Assembly: GCA_002348045.1 (NCBI GenBank)
Contig: DDYO01000134.1
Location: 42,645 to 82,270 of the forward strand
DNA: 39,626 bases
Direction: 5' to 3'
Source: Anaerolineales bacterium UBA2232
GTDB lineage: Bacteria; Chloroflexota; Anaerolineae; UBA2200
The notes beneath the pieces are model-generated. The model made no database searches. It was not told where the DNA came from and was given only the letters and a program-made list of their open reading frames with translations. The translations under genes and the position numbers were made by a program. Positions 15,573-24,001 of the stretch are shown in pieces; positions within the stretch are counted from its first letter, which is position 1, and every line of letters begins with the position of its first letter.

Positions 15573-15845
15573 GATTGCCTCCGCACAAAGAATAAAAAAA
15601 GACCCCGCCTGCCTAAAGGACGGGGCTTCTCCCGTGATGCCACCTTTATTCTCCCTTGCCTTGCAGCAAGGGACTCTGTGGGTCAATAACCCTGGCTCGA
15701 TAACGGGAGCACCCGGTGCAGCCTACTCACCGGCCTTTCTGCTGCACGGCTCCAGAGCGTTCTTCGAGGGATCCTGAAGGCCACCTTTCACCTTGCGTGG
15801 CTCTCTGTACTCCAGAGTGGTCCTCTACTGACTCCTTCAACACCG
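15573..15845 (-). ncRNA. T-box riboswitch leader of the AspRS gene
   Basis: About 273-base leader, read on the minus strand. Stem I: AGTA (15829-15826), AGAGAGCC (15806-15799), GGTGAAAG (15792-15785), and GAAGAACG then CTCTGGAGC on the 3' side; the specifier region GAAC is 15762-15759. Stem II is closed by GTGCAGC/GCTGCAC. Antiterminator: AAAGG (15647-15643), bulge UGGCAUC (15642-15636), ACGGG (15635-15631), then CCCGT and CCTTT (15624-15615), both helices perfect. UGGC in the bulge pairs with a tRNA 3' end GCCA, so discriminator base G, as in tRNA-Asn, -Asp and usually -Glu. AAC is an Asn codon and GAA a Glu codon. Uncharged tRNA should stabilise the antiterminator and raise AspRS transcription. 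Confidence 0.88.
15594..15627 (-). terminator. Regulated terminator of the T-box leader
   Basis: On the minus strand GCCCCGTCC (15626-15618) pairs with GGCGGGGT (15609-15602), followed by seven T (15600-15594). The 5' arm is the same segment that forms the 3' side of the antiterminator, so the two structures exclude each other. Confidence 0.88.
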
Positions 15846-15851
15846 TGCCGC

Positions 15852-15880
15852 ACTTTACCACAAAAGCGGAGGACGGTCAA
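15852..15880 (-). promoter_or_regulatory. Promoter of the T-box leader and AspRS gene
   Basis: TTGACC (15880-15875 on the minus strand), 17-base spacer, TAAAGT (15857-15852); predicted +1 near 15845. Confidence 0.65.
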
Positions 15881-15998
15881 CCCGCCAGAGTGAACACGCC
15901 CTGCTGCCTCAACCCGGAGCTACTAAGGGGCACCCAGCAACCCGACCTTCGGCCTTGGCAGCTCACAGAAACCCAAGCCCTAGGATGGCGCCATGCAC

Positions 15999-17012
15999 TC
16001 AGTCATGGATGACTACCAGAGTACCGCGGCCGCTGCTATCCCAGATCTCTCGTGCGCCTGCAGGAAGCGTGGGCGTTGTCCACTCAAAGAGCCATTTGGC
16101 TTCGTCCAGGCGCATGTTCACGCAGCCGTGGCTCATGGGACGCCCAAAGTTGTTGTGCCAATACGCGCCATGTATGGAGTATCCTCCGTAGAAGTACTGC
16201 ACGTGGGGCACGTTGGGCTGGACGTATCCCGGGCCAGTCATCGTCTGTGACACAAGTTTGTGAACGATACGAAAGCTGCCTTTGACAGTCGGTGTGCTGG
16301 GTGTGCCTGTGGATACCTGGGTGCGAAAAACGGCGATGTCTCCCTGGTATGCGGTCAAGGTTTGGGCAGAGAGGTCAACATCAATCCACTTTTCGCCGGA
16401 CAGCGCGATGGTTGGCGGGGCGGCAGATGTGGGCGGCACTGCAGTGGGCATAGCGGTATAGGTGGGCATCGGCGTCACCGTGGGGGCGAGAGTTGCCGTA
16501 TTTGTGGGTGTTGCGGTCTCGGTAGGCGTCGGTGTTGGCGTGTTGGTGACGGTAGGGGTTGCCGTTGGCGTATGGGTGGGCGTATGGGTTGGTGTGGGAG
16601 TTTGCGTGGCAATGAGGGTTCGGATTACATCCAGGTTGTTCAGGGCGCGCAACCCCACAAAGACGCTGCATGCCAGCAGGGTGATGAGCAGCAAAACGGA
16701 TAACCACGGGTTGGGGGTCCTACGTCTGCGCCGCCTGGTCGGAGGCTGAGCCGTCGTGGGGAAGCGCTGCTCGGCCCACCGCAGGCCTTCCTGGGCCCGC
16801 AGGCTGTTGGGATTCTGCTGCAAGACCTGCTTCAGGTACGCTATGGCCTCACGGGGGTCCTTCGCGATTCCCGCCTGCCAGAGCAGCGCATCTTCATTAC
16901 TCGGGTCCAGCCGTAGAACCTGGCCAAAGAAACGGTGCGCCGTTTCCCAGTCACCGGCCTCTGCCGCCGCGCGTCCAAGTTCAAGGAGACGGGCAATTTC
17001 CTGTCCGCTCAC
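15999..17012 (-). CDS. Membrane-anchored L,D-transpeptidase (YkuD) with cytoplasmic TPR-like domain
   Basis: 337 residues from GTG 17012 (GGGAG upstream). L,D-transpeptidases make 3-3 cross-links in peptidoglycan or attach proteins to it. Order: TPR-like helices ~5-85 (AAAEAGDWETAHRFFGQVLRL), an Arg-rich stop at ~93-98, one transmembrane helix ~103-121, a Thr/Pro-rich linker ~136-200, and the YkuD domain with SIHGAYW (H281) and MSHGCVNMR (catalytic C297). The Arg cluster before the helix puts the TPR part in the cytoplasm and the catalytic part outside. The low-complexity linker gives GT-rich DNA at 16440-16620. It is upstream of, and separated from, the T-box operon. Confidence 0.88.
   Translation of the reverse strand: MSGQEIARLLELGRAAAEAGDWETAHRFFGQVLRLDPSNEDALLWQAGIAKDPREAIAYLKQVLQQNPNSLRAQEGLRWAEQRFPTTAQPPTRRRRRRTPNPWLSVLLLITLLACSVFVGLRALNNLDVIRTLIATQTPTPTHTPTHTPTATPTVTNTPTPTPTETATPTNTATLAPTVTPMPTYTAMPTAVPPTSAAPPTIALSGEKWIDVDLSAQTLTAYQGDIAVFRTQVSTGTPSTPTVKGSFRIVHKLVSQTMTGPGYVQPNVPHVQYFYGGYSIHGAYWHNNFGRPMSHGCVNMRLDEAKWLFEWTTPTLPAGAREIWDSSGRGTLVVIHD
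16440..16620 (-). repeat. Low-complexity Thr/Pro-coding segment of the transpeptidase linker
   Basis: Degenerate repeats of ACN CCN codons (Thr-Pro, with Ala and Val) seen on the plus strand as GGTGTTGGCGT-like units. It codes the flexible linker between membrane helix and YkuD domain and is not an independent element. Confidence 0.7.
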
Positions 17013-17040
17013 GGTCTTCTCCCTACGTTTCGCTGTGGTG

Positions 17041-17049
17041 ATTATACCA
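17041..17049 (-). promoter_or_regulatory. Extended -10 promoter of the L,D-transpeptidase gene
   Basis: On the minus strand TGGTATAAT, TATAAT at 17046-17041, about 29 bases before GTG 17012; no good -35. Divergent from the promoter of the next gene. Confidence 0.55.
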
Positions 17050-17075
17050 TGACCGTGGCCACAACGGGTAGCAGA

Positions 17076-17104
17076 TTGGAGAGGCAACGCGTTTGTGCTA
17101 TCAT
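17076..17104 (+). promoter_or_regulatory. Promoter of the nucleotidyltransferase-PMM fusion gene
   Basis: TTGGAG at 17076-17081, 17-base spacer, TGC-TATCAT with -10 at 17099-17104; predicted +1 about 17111. Confidence 0.5.
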
Positions 17105-17155
17105 GTGATCAGGGAGTCAAGTTAGCGTCGCTACATTTAGCGAAGGAGGGACGCG

Positions 17156-19648
17156 ATGAAGGCAGTCGTCATGGCAGGTGGCGCGGGGTCGCGTCTGCGG
17201 CCTCTGACCATCAATCGTCCCAAGCCCATGGTTCCTCTGGTGAACAAGCCCGTGATCGCTCACATCATGGACCTGCTGAAGCGTCATGGGATCACCGAAG
17301 TGATCGTGACGCTCCAGTACATGGCTGATGCGGTTCAGGACTATTTTGGTGATGGTTCGTCTCTTGGAATGGACATCAAGTACAGCATTGAGGAAGTGCC
17401 CCTGGGCACTGCCGGCAGTGTGAAGAATGCACAGCAGTATCTCGACGAGCCCTTTGTGGTGATCAGCGGCGATGCGGCAACTGACTTTGACCTCGGTGCG
17501 ATTATCGCCCATCACAAAGCCAACAAGGCCGCAGCAACCATTACGCTATATCGCGTATCCAACCCCCTGGAGTACGGAGTCGTCATCATCGGTGAAGATG
17601 GCCGCATCAAGGAGTTTCTTGAAAAACCGAGTTGGGGCCAGGTGATCTCCGATACGGTGAACACCGGTATCTATGTTCTTGAGCCGGAGGTTCTTGATCT
17701 CTTCCAACCTGGGCAAGTGTTTGATTTCAGCAAAGATTTGTTCCCCCGATTAATGGCCAAGAGAGCTGCGTTGTACGGCTGCGTGTCCGAAGGCTACTGG
17801 TGTGACATTGGTAACATCCAGGAGTACATGCGGGCCTCGAATGACTTGCTAGAGGGCCGCATTCACGTTGATGCCTTGGGTCAGCAGATCGGAGGAGGGA
17901 TCTGGTGCGGTGAGAATGTGGAGATCGCTCCCGACGCACAGCTCTACGGACCCATCTACCTGGGTACAGGGGCCAAGGTCAAAGGCGCTGTAATCATTCA
18001 GGGCCCGTCGGTTATTCGCCCCTACACGGTTGTTGACAACCGTGCCAGCATAGACCGCAGCATTGTCTGGCGGAATTCGTACATCGGAGAAGGCGTAGAA
18101 CTTCGCGGGGCCATAGTTGGCCGGCAGTGCAACATCAAGAGCAAAGCGGTCATCTTCGAAGGCGCGGTCATTGGCGATCTCAGCACTATCGGAGAAGGGT
18201 CGATTATTCACCCCAATGTAAAGATTTGGCCCGACAAGGAGGTAGAGGCTGGCGCCACGGTAAAGTCCAGCATCATCTGGGGCTCGCAGGGACGGCGCGT
18301 GCTGTTTGGCCGCTATGGCGTCACCGGTCAAGTGAATGTGGACCTCACGCCCGAGTTTGCCACCAAATTAGGTGCCGCGTTTGGCGCCACATTGCCGAAA
18401 GGCTCCACCGTTACCATCAATCGCGATCTGCATCGCAGCCCACGCATGCTCAAGCGAGCGATCATCTCCGGCCTGCCTTCGGTGGGCGTGAACGTGCAGG
18501 ACTTGCGCAGTGTCCCCATCCCCGTGGCCAGGCACATCACCCACAAGATTGGCGCCGCAGGTGGGGTCCACGTCCGCCTCTCGCCCCACGATGCCCGTGT
18601 GGTGGATATCAAATTCATGGATGGGCATGGTCTCAATCTGAGCAAGGATACGGAGCGGAACATCGAACGCACCTTTTTCCGCGAAGACTTTCGCCGGGTG
18701 TATTTTAGTGAGATTGGCGCCATCGAATACGCCCCGCACGTGATTGAGGGATACAGTGCCGACTTTTTGGGATGCCTCAATACTGAGGCGATTAAGGCGG
18801 CGCATTTCTCCATCGTCGTGGACTATGCCAATGCTCCTACCGCCATGGTGTTACCCCAGCTCCTCAGCCAGCTGGGGGTCAAAGTCGTCGAGCTCAATGC
18901 CGCGGTCGATGAGAGCCGGATGTCGATCCCCACTCAGGAGTTTCAAGAGTCGCTTGAACAGCTTGCGGCCATCTGCGGGGCGCTCCGGCCGAACTTTGGC
19001 GTGCGGCTGGACGTGGGGGGCGAGCGCATTTTCCTGGTGGATGACCAGGGAAAGATTCTGCCCTCTCAGGTGGCTTCAATTGCCATGGCTGCCCTGGCAC
19101 TGCGCACCCAACCTGGTTGCACCGTCGCGATGCCGGTCACTGCCTCCCGCACGTTAGAGACTGTGGCGAACCAGTATGGGGGCCATGTGTTGCGCACCAA
19201 GGTGGATATGCATGCGGTAATGGCAGCCGCGACGGAGAATGGTGTTGCCATGGCGGCGGATGGCTTGGGCAGCTTTATCTTCCCCAAGATGCAGCCGGTT
19301 GTGGATGGCATGATGGCGGTAGCGCGTCTGCTGGAGTTTCTGGCCATGCACAAGGTGTCGTTGTCTGAGGTGATCAGCTCTCTTCCGCGGCAGTACATGT
19401 CTGTCCGTACCGTGTCTTGCCCCTGGGAGCAGAAGGGAACCGTAATGCGACTGCTCCACGAGCGGTACCGCGACCGCCGTGAACCGCAGATTGATGGAGT
19501 CAAGGTGCAGATCGGCGACGACTGGGTCCTCATCTTGCCTGATCCCGATTACCCCCTGTTCCGCATCTATGCCGAGTCAGATACCCATGTAGCGGCCGAT
19601 GACCTGACGGGGAAGTACGCACGCATTCTCGAGAGCCTGATGGGCTAG
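17156..19648 (+). CDS. Sugar nucleotidyltransferase fused to a degenerate phosphomannomutase
   Basis: 830 residues. Residues 1-235 are a nucleotidyltransferase ([11 protein letters not shown] at 8-18, KPM at 23-25, [19 protein letters not shown]), of the mannose-1-phosphate guanylyltransferase or glucose-1-phosphate type. Residues ~250-375 are left-handed beta-helix repeats ([12 protein letters not shown]). Residues ~380-830 follow the phosphohexomutase fold, but every active-site loop is altered: TASHNP is RLSPHD (Ser476 kept), the metal loop DGDGDR is DVGGER (619-624), the sugar loop GExS is DGLGS, and the phosphate loop SGT is missing. Similar fusions occur in cyanobacteria. The first part is probably active, the mutase part regulatory or inactive. 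AAGGAGGGA precedes ATG 17156. Confidence 0.88.
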   Translation: MKAVVMAGGAGSRLRPLTINRPKPMVPLVNKPVIAHIMDLLKRHGITEVIVTLQYMADAVQDYFGDGSSLGMDIKYSIEEVPLGTAGSVKNAQQYLDEPFVVISGDAATDFDLGAIIAHHKANKAAATITLYRVSNPLEYGVVIIGEDGRIKEFLEKPSWGQVISDTVNTGIYVLEPEVLDLFQPGQVFDFSKDLFPRLMAKRAALYGCVSEGYWCDIGNIQEYMRASNDLLEGRIHVDALGQQIGGGIWCGENVEIAPDAQLYGPIYLGTGAKVKGAVIIQGPSVIRPYTVVDNRASIDRSIVWRNSYIGEGVELRGAIVGRQCNIKSKAVIFEGAVIGDLSTIGEGSIIHPNVKIWPDKEVEAGATVKSSIIWGSQGRRVLFGRYGVTGQVNVDLTPEFATKLGAAFGATLPKGSTVTINRDLHRSPRMLKRAIISGLPSVGVNVQDLRSVPIPVARHITHKIGAAGGVHVRLSPHDARVVDIKFMDGHGLNLSKDTERNIERTFFREDFRRVYFSEIGAIEYAPHVIEGYSADFLGCLNTEAIKAAHFSIVVDYANAPTAMVLPQLLSQLGVKVVELNAAVDESRMSIPTQEFQESLEQLAAICGALRPNFGVRLDVGGERIFLVDDQGKILPSQVASIAMAALALRTQPGCTVAMPVTASRTLETVANQYGGHVLRTKVDMHAVMAAATENGVAMAADGLGSFIFPKMQPVVDGMMAVARLLEFLAMHKVSLSEVISSLPRQYMSVRTVSCPWEQKGTVMRLLHERYRDRREPQIDGVKVQIGDDWVLILPDPDYPLFRIYAESDTHVAADDLTGKYARILESLMG

Positions 19649-19651
19649 CCA

Positions 19652-20419
19652 ATGGAGGTGATTCTCTGGCGTTGGGGCGCCTTCTCCCTCTATGCCTACA
19701 CTGCGTGGGTTGGCGCTGGTATCGCGGTCGCGACGGCCTTTGTCCTGATCGATGGCCGGAGGGCTGGGTATGACCCTCGCCGGCTGCTTGATGGGGTCCT
19801 CTGGGTGCTCGCTGGTGGCTTGGTGGGAGCGCGCGTCGCTTATGTCATACCCAACTGGGCAGACTATGCAACAAATCCCGCAGCGCTCTTTGGTCAATGG
19901 GGAGGCGGGCTGGTGTTCCAGGGCGGACTCGTCGCCGGTGCGGCTGCGCTGGGAGCCTTTGCCTTGTTTGAGAGGCTCCCTTTTCTTTCGACCGCGGACT
20001 TGGCGGCTCAGGGGATTTGCCTCGCGCAATGCTTGGGCTGGCTAGGGGCGTTGGTGCACGGCGCGAACTATGGCATGATCGTGCGTTCGCCTGTTAGCCT
20101 CTGGTTGCCTGACCTGTACGGAGTCTACGCCCCACGATTCCCGACGCAGGTTGTAGCTTCGTTGATGGCAGCAGCCCTTTTCGTGTTGCTGCGTTGGCTG
20201 AACCGACGCACCCCGCGGCCGGGCTCCTTGGCTGCGCTTTACCTGCTGGGCAATGGGGGAGGTCACTTCCTGCTGGAGTTTACCCGAGCCGATGAGGCAA
20301 TCCTCCACATGGGTATCCTGCGCATCACCCAGGTTGGGGGACTCGCCCAGGTTGCGCTAGGCGCTGTGGCACTGCTTTACCTCTGCCAGTGCCGCGTCAC
20401 ACTCAAGAGTGAGGCATGA
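19652..20419 (+). CDS. Lgt-family (prolipoprotein diacylglyceryl transferase-like) membrane protein lacking catalytic residues
   Basis: 255-residue multi-pass membrane protein with the Lgt fold: GGLVGARVAYVIPNW, WGGGLVFQGGLVAG, HGANYGM, APRFPTQVV and LLEFTRAD correspond in order to Lgt blocks. With an alignment offset of 13, E. coli H103, R143, N146 and E151 are Q90, W130, A133 and A138 here, and R239 is H205; G154 (G141) and E243 (E209) remain. These residues are reported as important or essential for lipid transfer to the lipobox Cys, so this protein may not be a working Lgt. It begins three bases after the fusion gene and its TGA overlaps the next ATG. Confidence 0.75.
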   Translation: MEVILWRWGAFSLYAYTAWVGAGIAVATAFVLIDGRRAGYDPRRLLDGVLWVLAGGLVGARVAYVIPNWADYATNPAALFGQWGGGLVFQGGLVAGAAALGAFALFERLPFLSTADLAAQGICLAQCLGWLGALVHGANYGMIVRSPVSLWLPDLYGVYAPRFPTQVVASLMAAALFVLLRWLNRRTPRPGSLAALYLLGNGGGHFLLEFTRADEAILHMGILRITQVGGLAQVALGAVALLYLCQCRVTLKSEA

Positions 20420-21279
20420 GTATGGATGACATCCGCATCGCCGTTGCCCAAATCAGCCCGATCCTGGGCGAGGTTCATCGCAATCTCGGAATGCACCTCG
20501 ACATCATTCAGCGGGCGGTGCAGGACAAAATGCAGCTGGTTTGTTTTCCAGAACTGTCGCTGACGGGTTATGTGCTGAAGGACTTGGTGCCTCAAGTGGC
20601 GATAGGTGCGCGCGAAGATGACCCCGTGATGAAACAACTGCTGCAGGCAAGCTGCGATATCGATATCCTCTGCGGCTTTGTGGAGGAGGATGCGCGTCAC
20701 CGTTACTATATCGCGGCGGCGTATCTTTCTCAGGGCACGATTCTTCACGTCCACCGTAAAGTATACCTGCCTACGTATACCATGTTCGAGGAAGGCCGCT
20801 ACCTGGCCCATGGCGATTCTATCCGTGCGTTTGATACCCAGTTTGGACGTGTGGGCGTCCTGATATGTGAGGATTTCTGGCACATGAGCTCGGCCTATGC
20901 CCTCTGGCTGGACGGTGCGGACATGCTGCTGCTCACCTCGGCCAGCCCCGGGCGTGGACTCAGCCCCGACGCCGCGCTTGGCAGCTCGCGATCAGTGGAG
21001 CTGGTCAATCAAATGTATGCTACCTTCCTGACCAATTATGTTGTGCACTGCAACCGGGTGGGCTTTGAAGATGGGCTGAATTTTTGGGGTGGATCAACTG
21101 TCTTTGGCCCCGATGGATCCCTGGTGGTTCAGGCACCCTATTTCGAACCCATTCTGTTGCAGGCGACCCTTGACTGGAGGGCGCTGCGCCGAGTGCGGGT
21201 GCAGCTGCCTCTATTGCGCGACGAGCGTCCTGATCTGTTGCAGCGAGAGCTGGACCGCCTCCGCGGGACTGTCTCTTAG
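20416..21279 (+). CDS. Nitrilase-family amidase, probable glutaminase subunit of a split NAD synthetase
   Basis: 287-residue carbon-nitrogen hydrolase. The catalytic triad is visible: E46 (VCFPELSLTGY), K115 (HRKVYLPTY) and C151 (VLICEDFWH). PELSLTGY, RKxxLPTYxxFEExRY and LICEDxW resemble the glutaminase domain fused to glutamine-dependent NAD synthetases, and a stand-alone NadE follows directly. It probably supplies ammonia from glutamine to that NadE, though another amide substrate is possible. ATG 20416 overlaps the Lgt-like stop as ATGA. SASPGRG near residue 176 matches the usual post-Cys strand. Confidence 0.83.
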   Translation: MSMDDIRIAVAQISPILGEVHRNLGMHLDIIQRAVQDKMQLVCFPELSLTGYVLKDLVPQVAIGAREDDPVMKQLLQASCDIDILCGFVEEDARHRYYIAAAYLSQGTILHVHRKVYLPTYTMFEEGRYLAHGDSIRAFDTQFGRVGVLICEDFWHMSSAYALWLDGADMLLLTSASPGRGLSPDAALGSSRSVELVNQMYATFLTNYVVHCNRVGFEDGLNFWGGSTVFGPDGSLVVQAPYFEPILLQATLDWRALRRVRVQLPLLRDERPDLLQRELDRLRGTVS

Positions 21280-21309
21280 CCGTTGTTGAAACATGGTGTA
21301 GGGGGTACC

Positions 21310-22140
21310 TTGGATATCGTTGCCCGATTACAGCTCAATGTGGATGTGACGAGGCATGTCCTTGTAAGCTTCCTTCGGCAGGAAATGAACCGCTTTGGCT
21401 TTACCAGGGCGATCCTGGGGCTATCTGGCGGTTTGGATTCAGCCCTCTCCTGTTTCTTGGCTGCCGAAGCGCTGGGACCGGAGAATGTCCTGGCGCTACT
21501 TATGCCTTATCGCGCCAGCGCGCCCGAGAGCGCTGCGCACGCGCGTGAGGTGGTCAAAGTCACGGGGGTTGCGCACAAACTCATCGAGATCACGCCGGTG
21601 GTAGAGCCTTACCTCAACCTGTTCCCCGACATGAGCCCGGTGAGACGCGGCAATGTCATGGCCCGAACCCGGATGATCATCCTGTACGACCATTCGGTGT
21701 TGTGGAACGGTCTGGTAGTCGGCACCAGCAATAAAACCGAGCTGCTCCTGGGCTATGGAACCCTCTTTGGCGATATGGCCTCGGCCCTCAATCCAATCGG
21801 AGATCTGTACAAGACCCAGGTGAGGCAGATGGCGCGAGCGGTCGGGGTTCCCAAAGTCATCATCGAAAAAGCGCCTTCTGCTGACCTGTGGGCTGGTCAG
21901 ACCGATGAGAAGGAGCTGGGCTTTACCTACGCGGAAGTGGACAAGCTGCTGTACCTGCTGGTGGACGAGCGCTACAGCCCCGACGAGGCCGTTGCTGCTG
22001 GCTTTGAGGAGCAATTTGTCGAGGCTGTGTTGCGAAGGGTACGCCAGTCGCAGTATAAGCGCGTGCCTCCCATCATCGCCAAGGTCAGTCGGCGCGATGT
22101 GGGTCACGACTTTTTGTATCCCCGCGATTGGGGCACGTAG
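21310..22140 (+). CDS. nadE: NAD synthetase, ammonia-type domain
   Basis: 276 residues from TTG 21310, which has AGGGGG five bases upstream; an earlier TTG at 21283 is possible. Amidates deamido-NAD to NAD using ATP. PP-loop SGGLDSALS at 39-47, [42 protein letters not shown] and [19 protein letters not shown] are family motifs. It lacks the N-terminal glutaminase domain, which the preceding nitrilase gene probably replaces in trans. Together with nadD and pncC in this window it covers the last steps of NAD synthesis and NMN recycling. Confidence 0.92.
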   Translation: MDIVARLQLNVDVTRHVLVSFLRQEMNRFGFTRAILGLSGGLDSALSCFLAAEALGPENVLALLMPYRASAPESAAHAREVVKVTGVAHKLIEITPVVEPYLNLFPDMSPVRRGNVMARTRMIILYDHSVLWNGLVVGTSNKTELLLGYGTLFGDMASALNPIGDLYKTQVRQMARAVGVPKVIIEKAPSADLWAGQTDEKELGFTYAEVDKLLYLLVDERYSPDEAVAAGFEEQFVEAVLRRVRQSQYKRVPPIIAKVSRRDVGHDFLYPRDWGT

Positions 22141-22533
22141 AAGCCTCCCAGCCGCTGATGGGTGGCGTCTCTGCCCCGGGGTCTTCCTCGTGTCCGCCTG
22201 GACCCCGGATTAGTGCTGATTCCCTGTGGCGACTTGATAGCACGATTCTGTGCTCATGGCTATTCGCGTGGCGCCGCTGGACCTTTGCGTCGGGGGAACA
22301 CGTCCGCCCCGGTGGGTTCGTCGTGCACGTACTGGATGAGGAAGTCCCTGGGCGACTTTGCACGCGCCACTGGCTTTGCTGGGTTCAAGCATTGGTAGAG
22401 CAGCGGTGGTGCTCATGCTGATCTGGTCAATTGGGCGCCTTTACGGCATCCGCGATCGATGAGGGACAGCCGAGGCTAGTCAGCCCATTGGTTCTGTGCT
22501 AAGATCAATGTACCCCAAGACAAAAGGAGTCAC
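22141..22533. other. 393-base intergenic region, no gene recognised
   Basis: Open frames here (up to 97 codons) show no family resemblance and none has a ribosome site. It holds one GC-rich inverted repeat (22176-22208) and, at the right edge, a weak extended -10 (TGCTAAGAT, ~22498-22505) that may serve the MFS gene. Confidence 0.6.
22176..22208. repeat. Inverted repeat downstream of nadE
   Basis: CCGGGGTC at 22176-22183 and GACCCCGG at 22201-22208, perfect 8-bp arms with a 17-base loop. No T-tract follows, so it is at best a weak terminator or an RNA-stabilising hairpin. Confidence 0.5.
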
Positions 22534-23775
22534 GTGCTGGCCCCTTCCCTCGAAGCCCAGCGAGCACTGAATCTGAAAACGCTCACGTGGCGCAGTTTTC
22601 TGGTAGGTTGGCGTATGCACCTGGTGCGCGCAGTGTGGCAGCCATTTGTGCTGAGCCTTGGCGCATCCATGTCCCTGGTCGGCCTGCTGGAGAGCATTGG
22701 AGGATGGTCCGGGATCGTGTCAACGGCCATGCTGCCACTGGGAGGGTTGTTATCCGATCGTCGCGGACGCAGAGGGTTTGTTATCCTGGCCAGCGTCCTG
22801 ACCGTCGCCTCACTGGTCCTCTATGCGGTGGCTGGGTGGCTGCAGGATTGGAGATGGCTGCTTCCTGGAGTCCTTTTGGTGGGCGCAACAGCCATCTCGC
22901 GTCCGGCGCTGGACGCTCTCACCGCCGAGTCCGCTGTTGCGGGCGCCTACGGCCTGGCATATGGCCGTGTGATGACGTCCTTCGCCATGGCTGGCGTTGT
23001 AGCTCCGGCGCTGGGAGGCTGGCTGGCAGGGCGCTACGGTTTCGTTCTGGTGCTGCTTCTTGGCATTGCCCTTGAGTTGGTGGTCGGGCTCTTGGTAGTC
23101 GCGTCGCTGAAGGAGCTATGTCGGCAACATTCTCAAGAAGCGCTCCACCTCTCGGATGTGCTCGCAACTCTCAAGAGGCTGTTTGTTCCTCCGGTGCGTC
23201 TTAGGGCGTTCTATGCAGCCGTCACCATGGATATCATAGCGTTCGGCATTGGCTCGGCGATCCTTCCCGGCATGCTGCGCGAAACCTATCACTTTAGCAC
23301 TTTGCAGCTGGGCATCTTGGGGAGCATCAGTTCGGTAACCTGGGCGGTGTCCCAAATGTACTTTGCTCACGTGGTGGACAAGCGAGGCTGCGTACGCATG
23401 CTCATCTTTTCCGAGATCCTTGGGGTGGTGCTCACAGGAGCGTGGTTGTTCTCGCGCAGTTTTGCAGCGTTTGCTGCGGTGGAAGTCTTGGCTGGGATCC
23501 TGCCAGCAACCTGGGTCCCGGCGTACATGGCATGGATCGCGAAAAGCGTTCCGGAGCAGGAGCGTGCGGAGGAGATGGGTCGGCTGGGGGCGTTCCGGGG
23601 CTTGTGGGGGTTTCCAGCCCCCTACATAGGGGGCCTTCTATACGACGCTTTTGGCATTCATCTGCCGATTCTGATAAACATGCTGGGAGCCGCAGTGGTC
23701 GTGGTCATGCTCTGGCTATTCGTTCGTGAGCCAGAAATGGCCGATCCTGATGTGCCTGTGACTGCCTCCCCCTGA
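22534..23775 (+). CDS. Major facilitator superfamily transporter
   Basis: 413-residue inner-membrane transporter with about 12 hydrophobic segments. The loop between TM2 and TM3 carries the MFS motif as GGLLSDRRGRRGF, and the second half has a related loop YFAHVVDKRGCVRM. There is a cytoplasmic central loop near KELCRQHSQEALHLSDV. The substrate cannot be inferred; multidrug or sugar export are common for such genes. GTG 22534 is preceded by AAAGGAG. A MarR regulator gene follows 280 bases downstream, but its palindrome is not near this promoter, so control of the transporter by MarR is unproven. Confidence 0.88.
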   Translation: MLAPSLEAQRALNLKTLTWRSFLVGWRMHLVRAVWQPFVLSLGASMSLVGLLESIGGWSGIVSTAMLPLGGLLSDRRGRRGFVILASVLTVASLVLYAVAGWLQDWRWLLPGVLLVGATAISRPALDALTAESAVAGAYGLAYGRVMTSFAMAGVVAPALGGWLAGRYGFVLVLLLGIALELVVGLLVVASLKELCRQHSQEALHLSDVLATLKRLFVPPVRLRAFYAAVTMDIIAFGIGSAILPGMLRETYHFSTLQLGILGSISSVTWAVSQMYFAHVVDKRGCVRMLIFSEILGVVLTGAWLFSRSFAAFAAVEVLAGILPATWVPAYMAWIAKSVPEQERAEEMGRLGAFRGLWGFPAPYIGGLLYDAFGIHLPILINMLGAAVVVVMLWLFVREPEMADPDVPVTASP

Positions 23776-23782
23776 AGGGGCC

Positions 23783-23811
23783 TGGCAGGTAGCGCTGCTA
23801 TCAGCCTGCCA
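23783..23811 (+). terminator. Possible hairpin terminator after the MFS gene
   Basis: TGGCAGG at 23783-23789 pairs with CCTGCCA at 23805-23811, a few bases past the MFS stop. No T-run follows, so an intrinsic terminator is doubtful. Confidence 0.3.
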
Positions 23812-23973
23812 CATTGCCAACAGGCCGCTTGACCATCTACCACCAGTGGCACGAGCGTGGTGGCAGTCCATCGGTCAGCTGATTCAGAACGACCTGTGCC
23901 GTTGCCTCCTCTGATGGGATAACCGGCCCAACTCCACCCGGTGAGCTGGAGAAAGAGCAAACACGGCGGTGTT

Positions 23974-24001
23974 TTGGAAGGCTCACGCACTGTGATATAC
24001 T
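23974..24001 (+). promoter_or_regulatory. Promoter of the marR-type gene
   Basis: TTGGAA at 23974-23979, 16-base spacer, TATACT at 23996-24001. The -10 lies inside the left arm of the palindrome and the predicted +1 (about 24008) is at its centre. Confidence 0.5.

Noticed and set aside
15826..15840. GAC in the 5' strand of T-box Stem I as an Asp specifier
   Set aside because: The specifier lies on the 3' strand opposite AGTA; the GAC here is in the base-paired 5' strand above the loop.
16440..16620. Repetitive GT-rich DNA as a tandem repeat or CRISPR-like array
   Set aside because: It is the Thr/Pro-rich linker coding sequence of the transpeptidase, with irregular units and no spacers.
22176..22208. 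Inverted repeat after nadE as an intrinsic terminator
   Set aside because: The 8-bp stem has a 17-base loop and no T-tract on either strand.
22375..22410. GGGTTCAAGC followed by GGTAGAGCA, resembling T-loop and D-arm pieces of a (permuted) tRNA
   Set aside because: The order is reversed for a normal tRNA, no acceptor or anticodon stem can be formed around them, and a permuted tRNA would need matching termini that I do not see. Chance is more likely.
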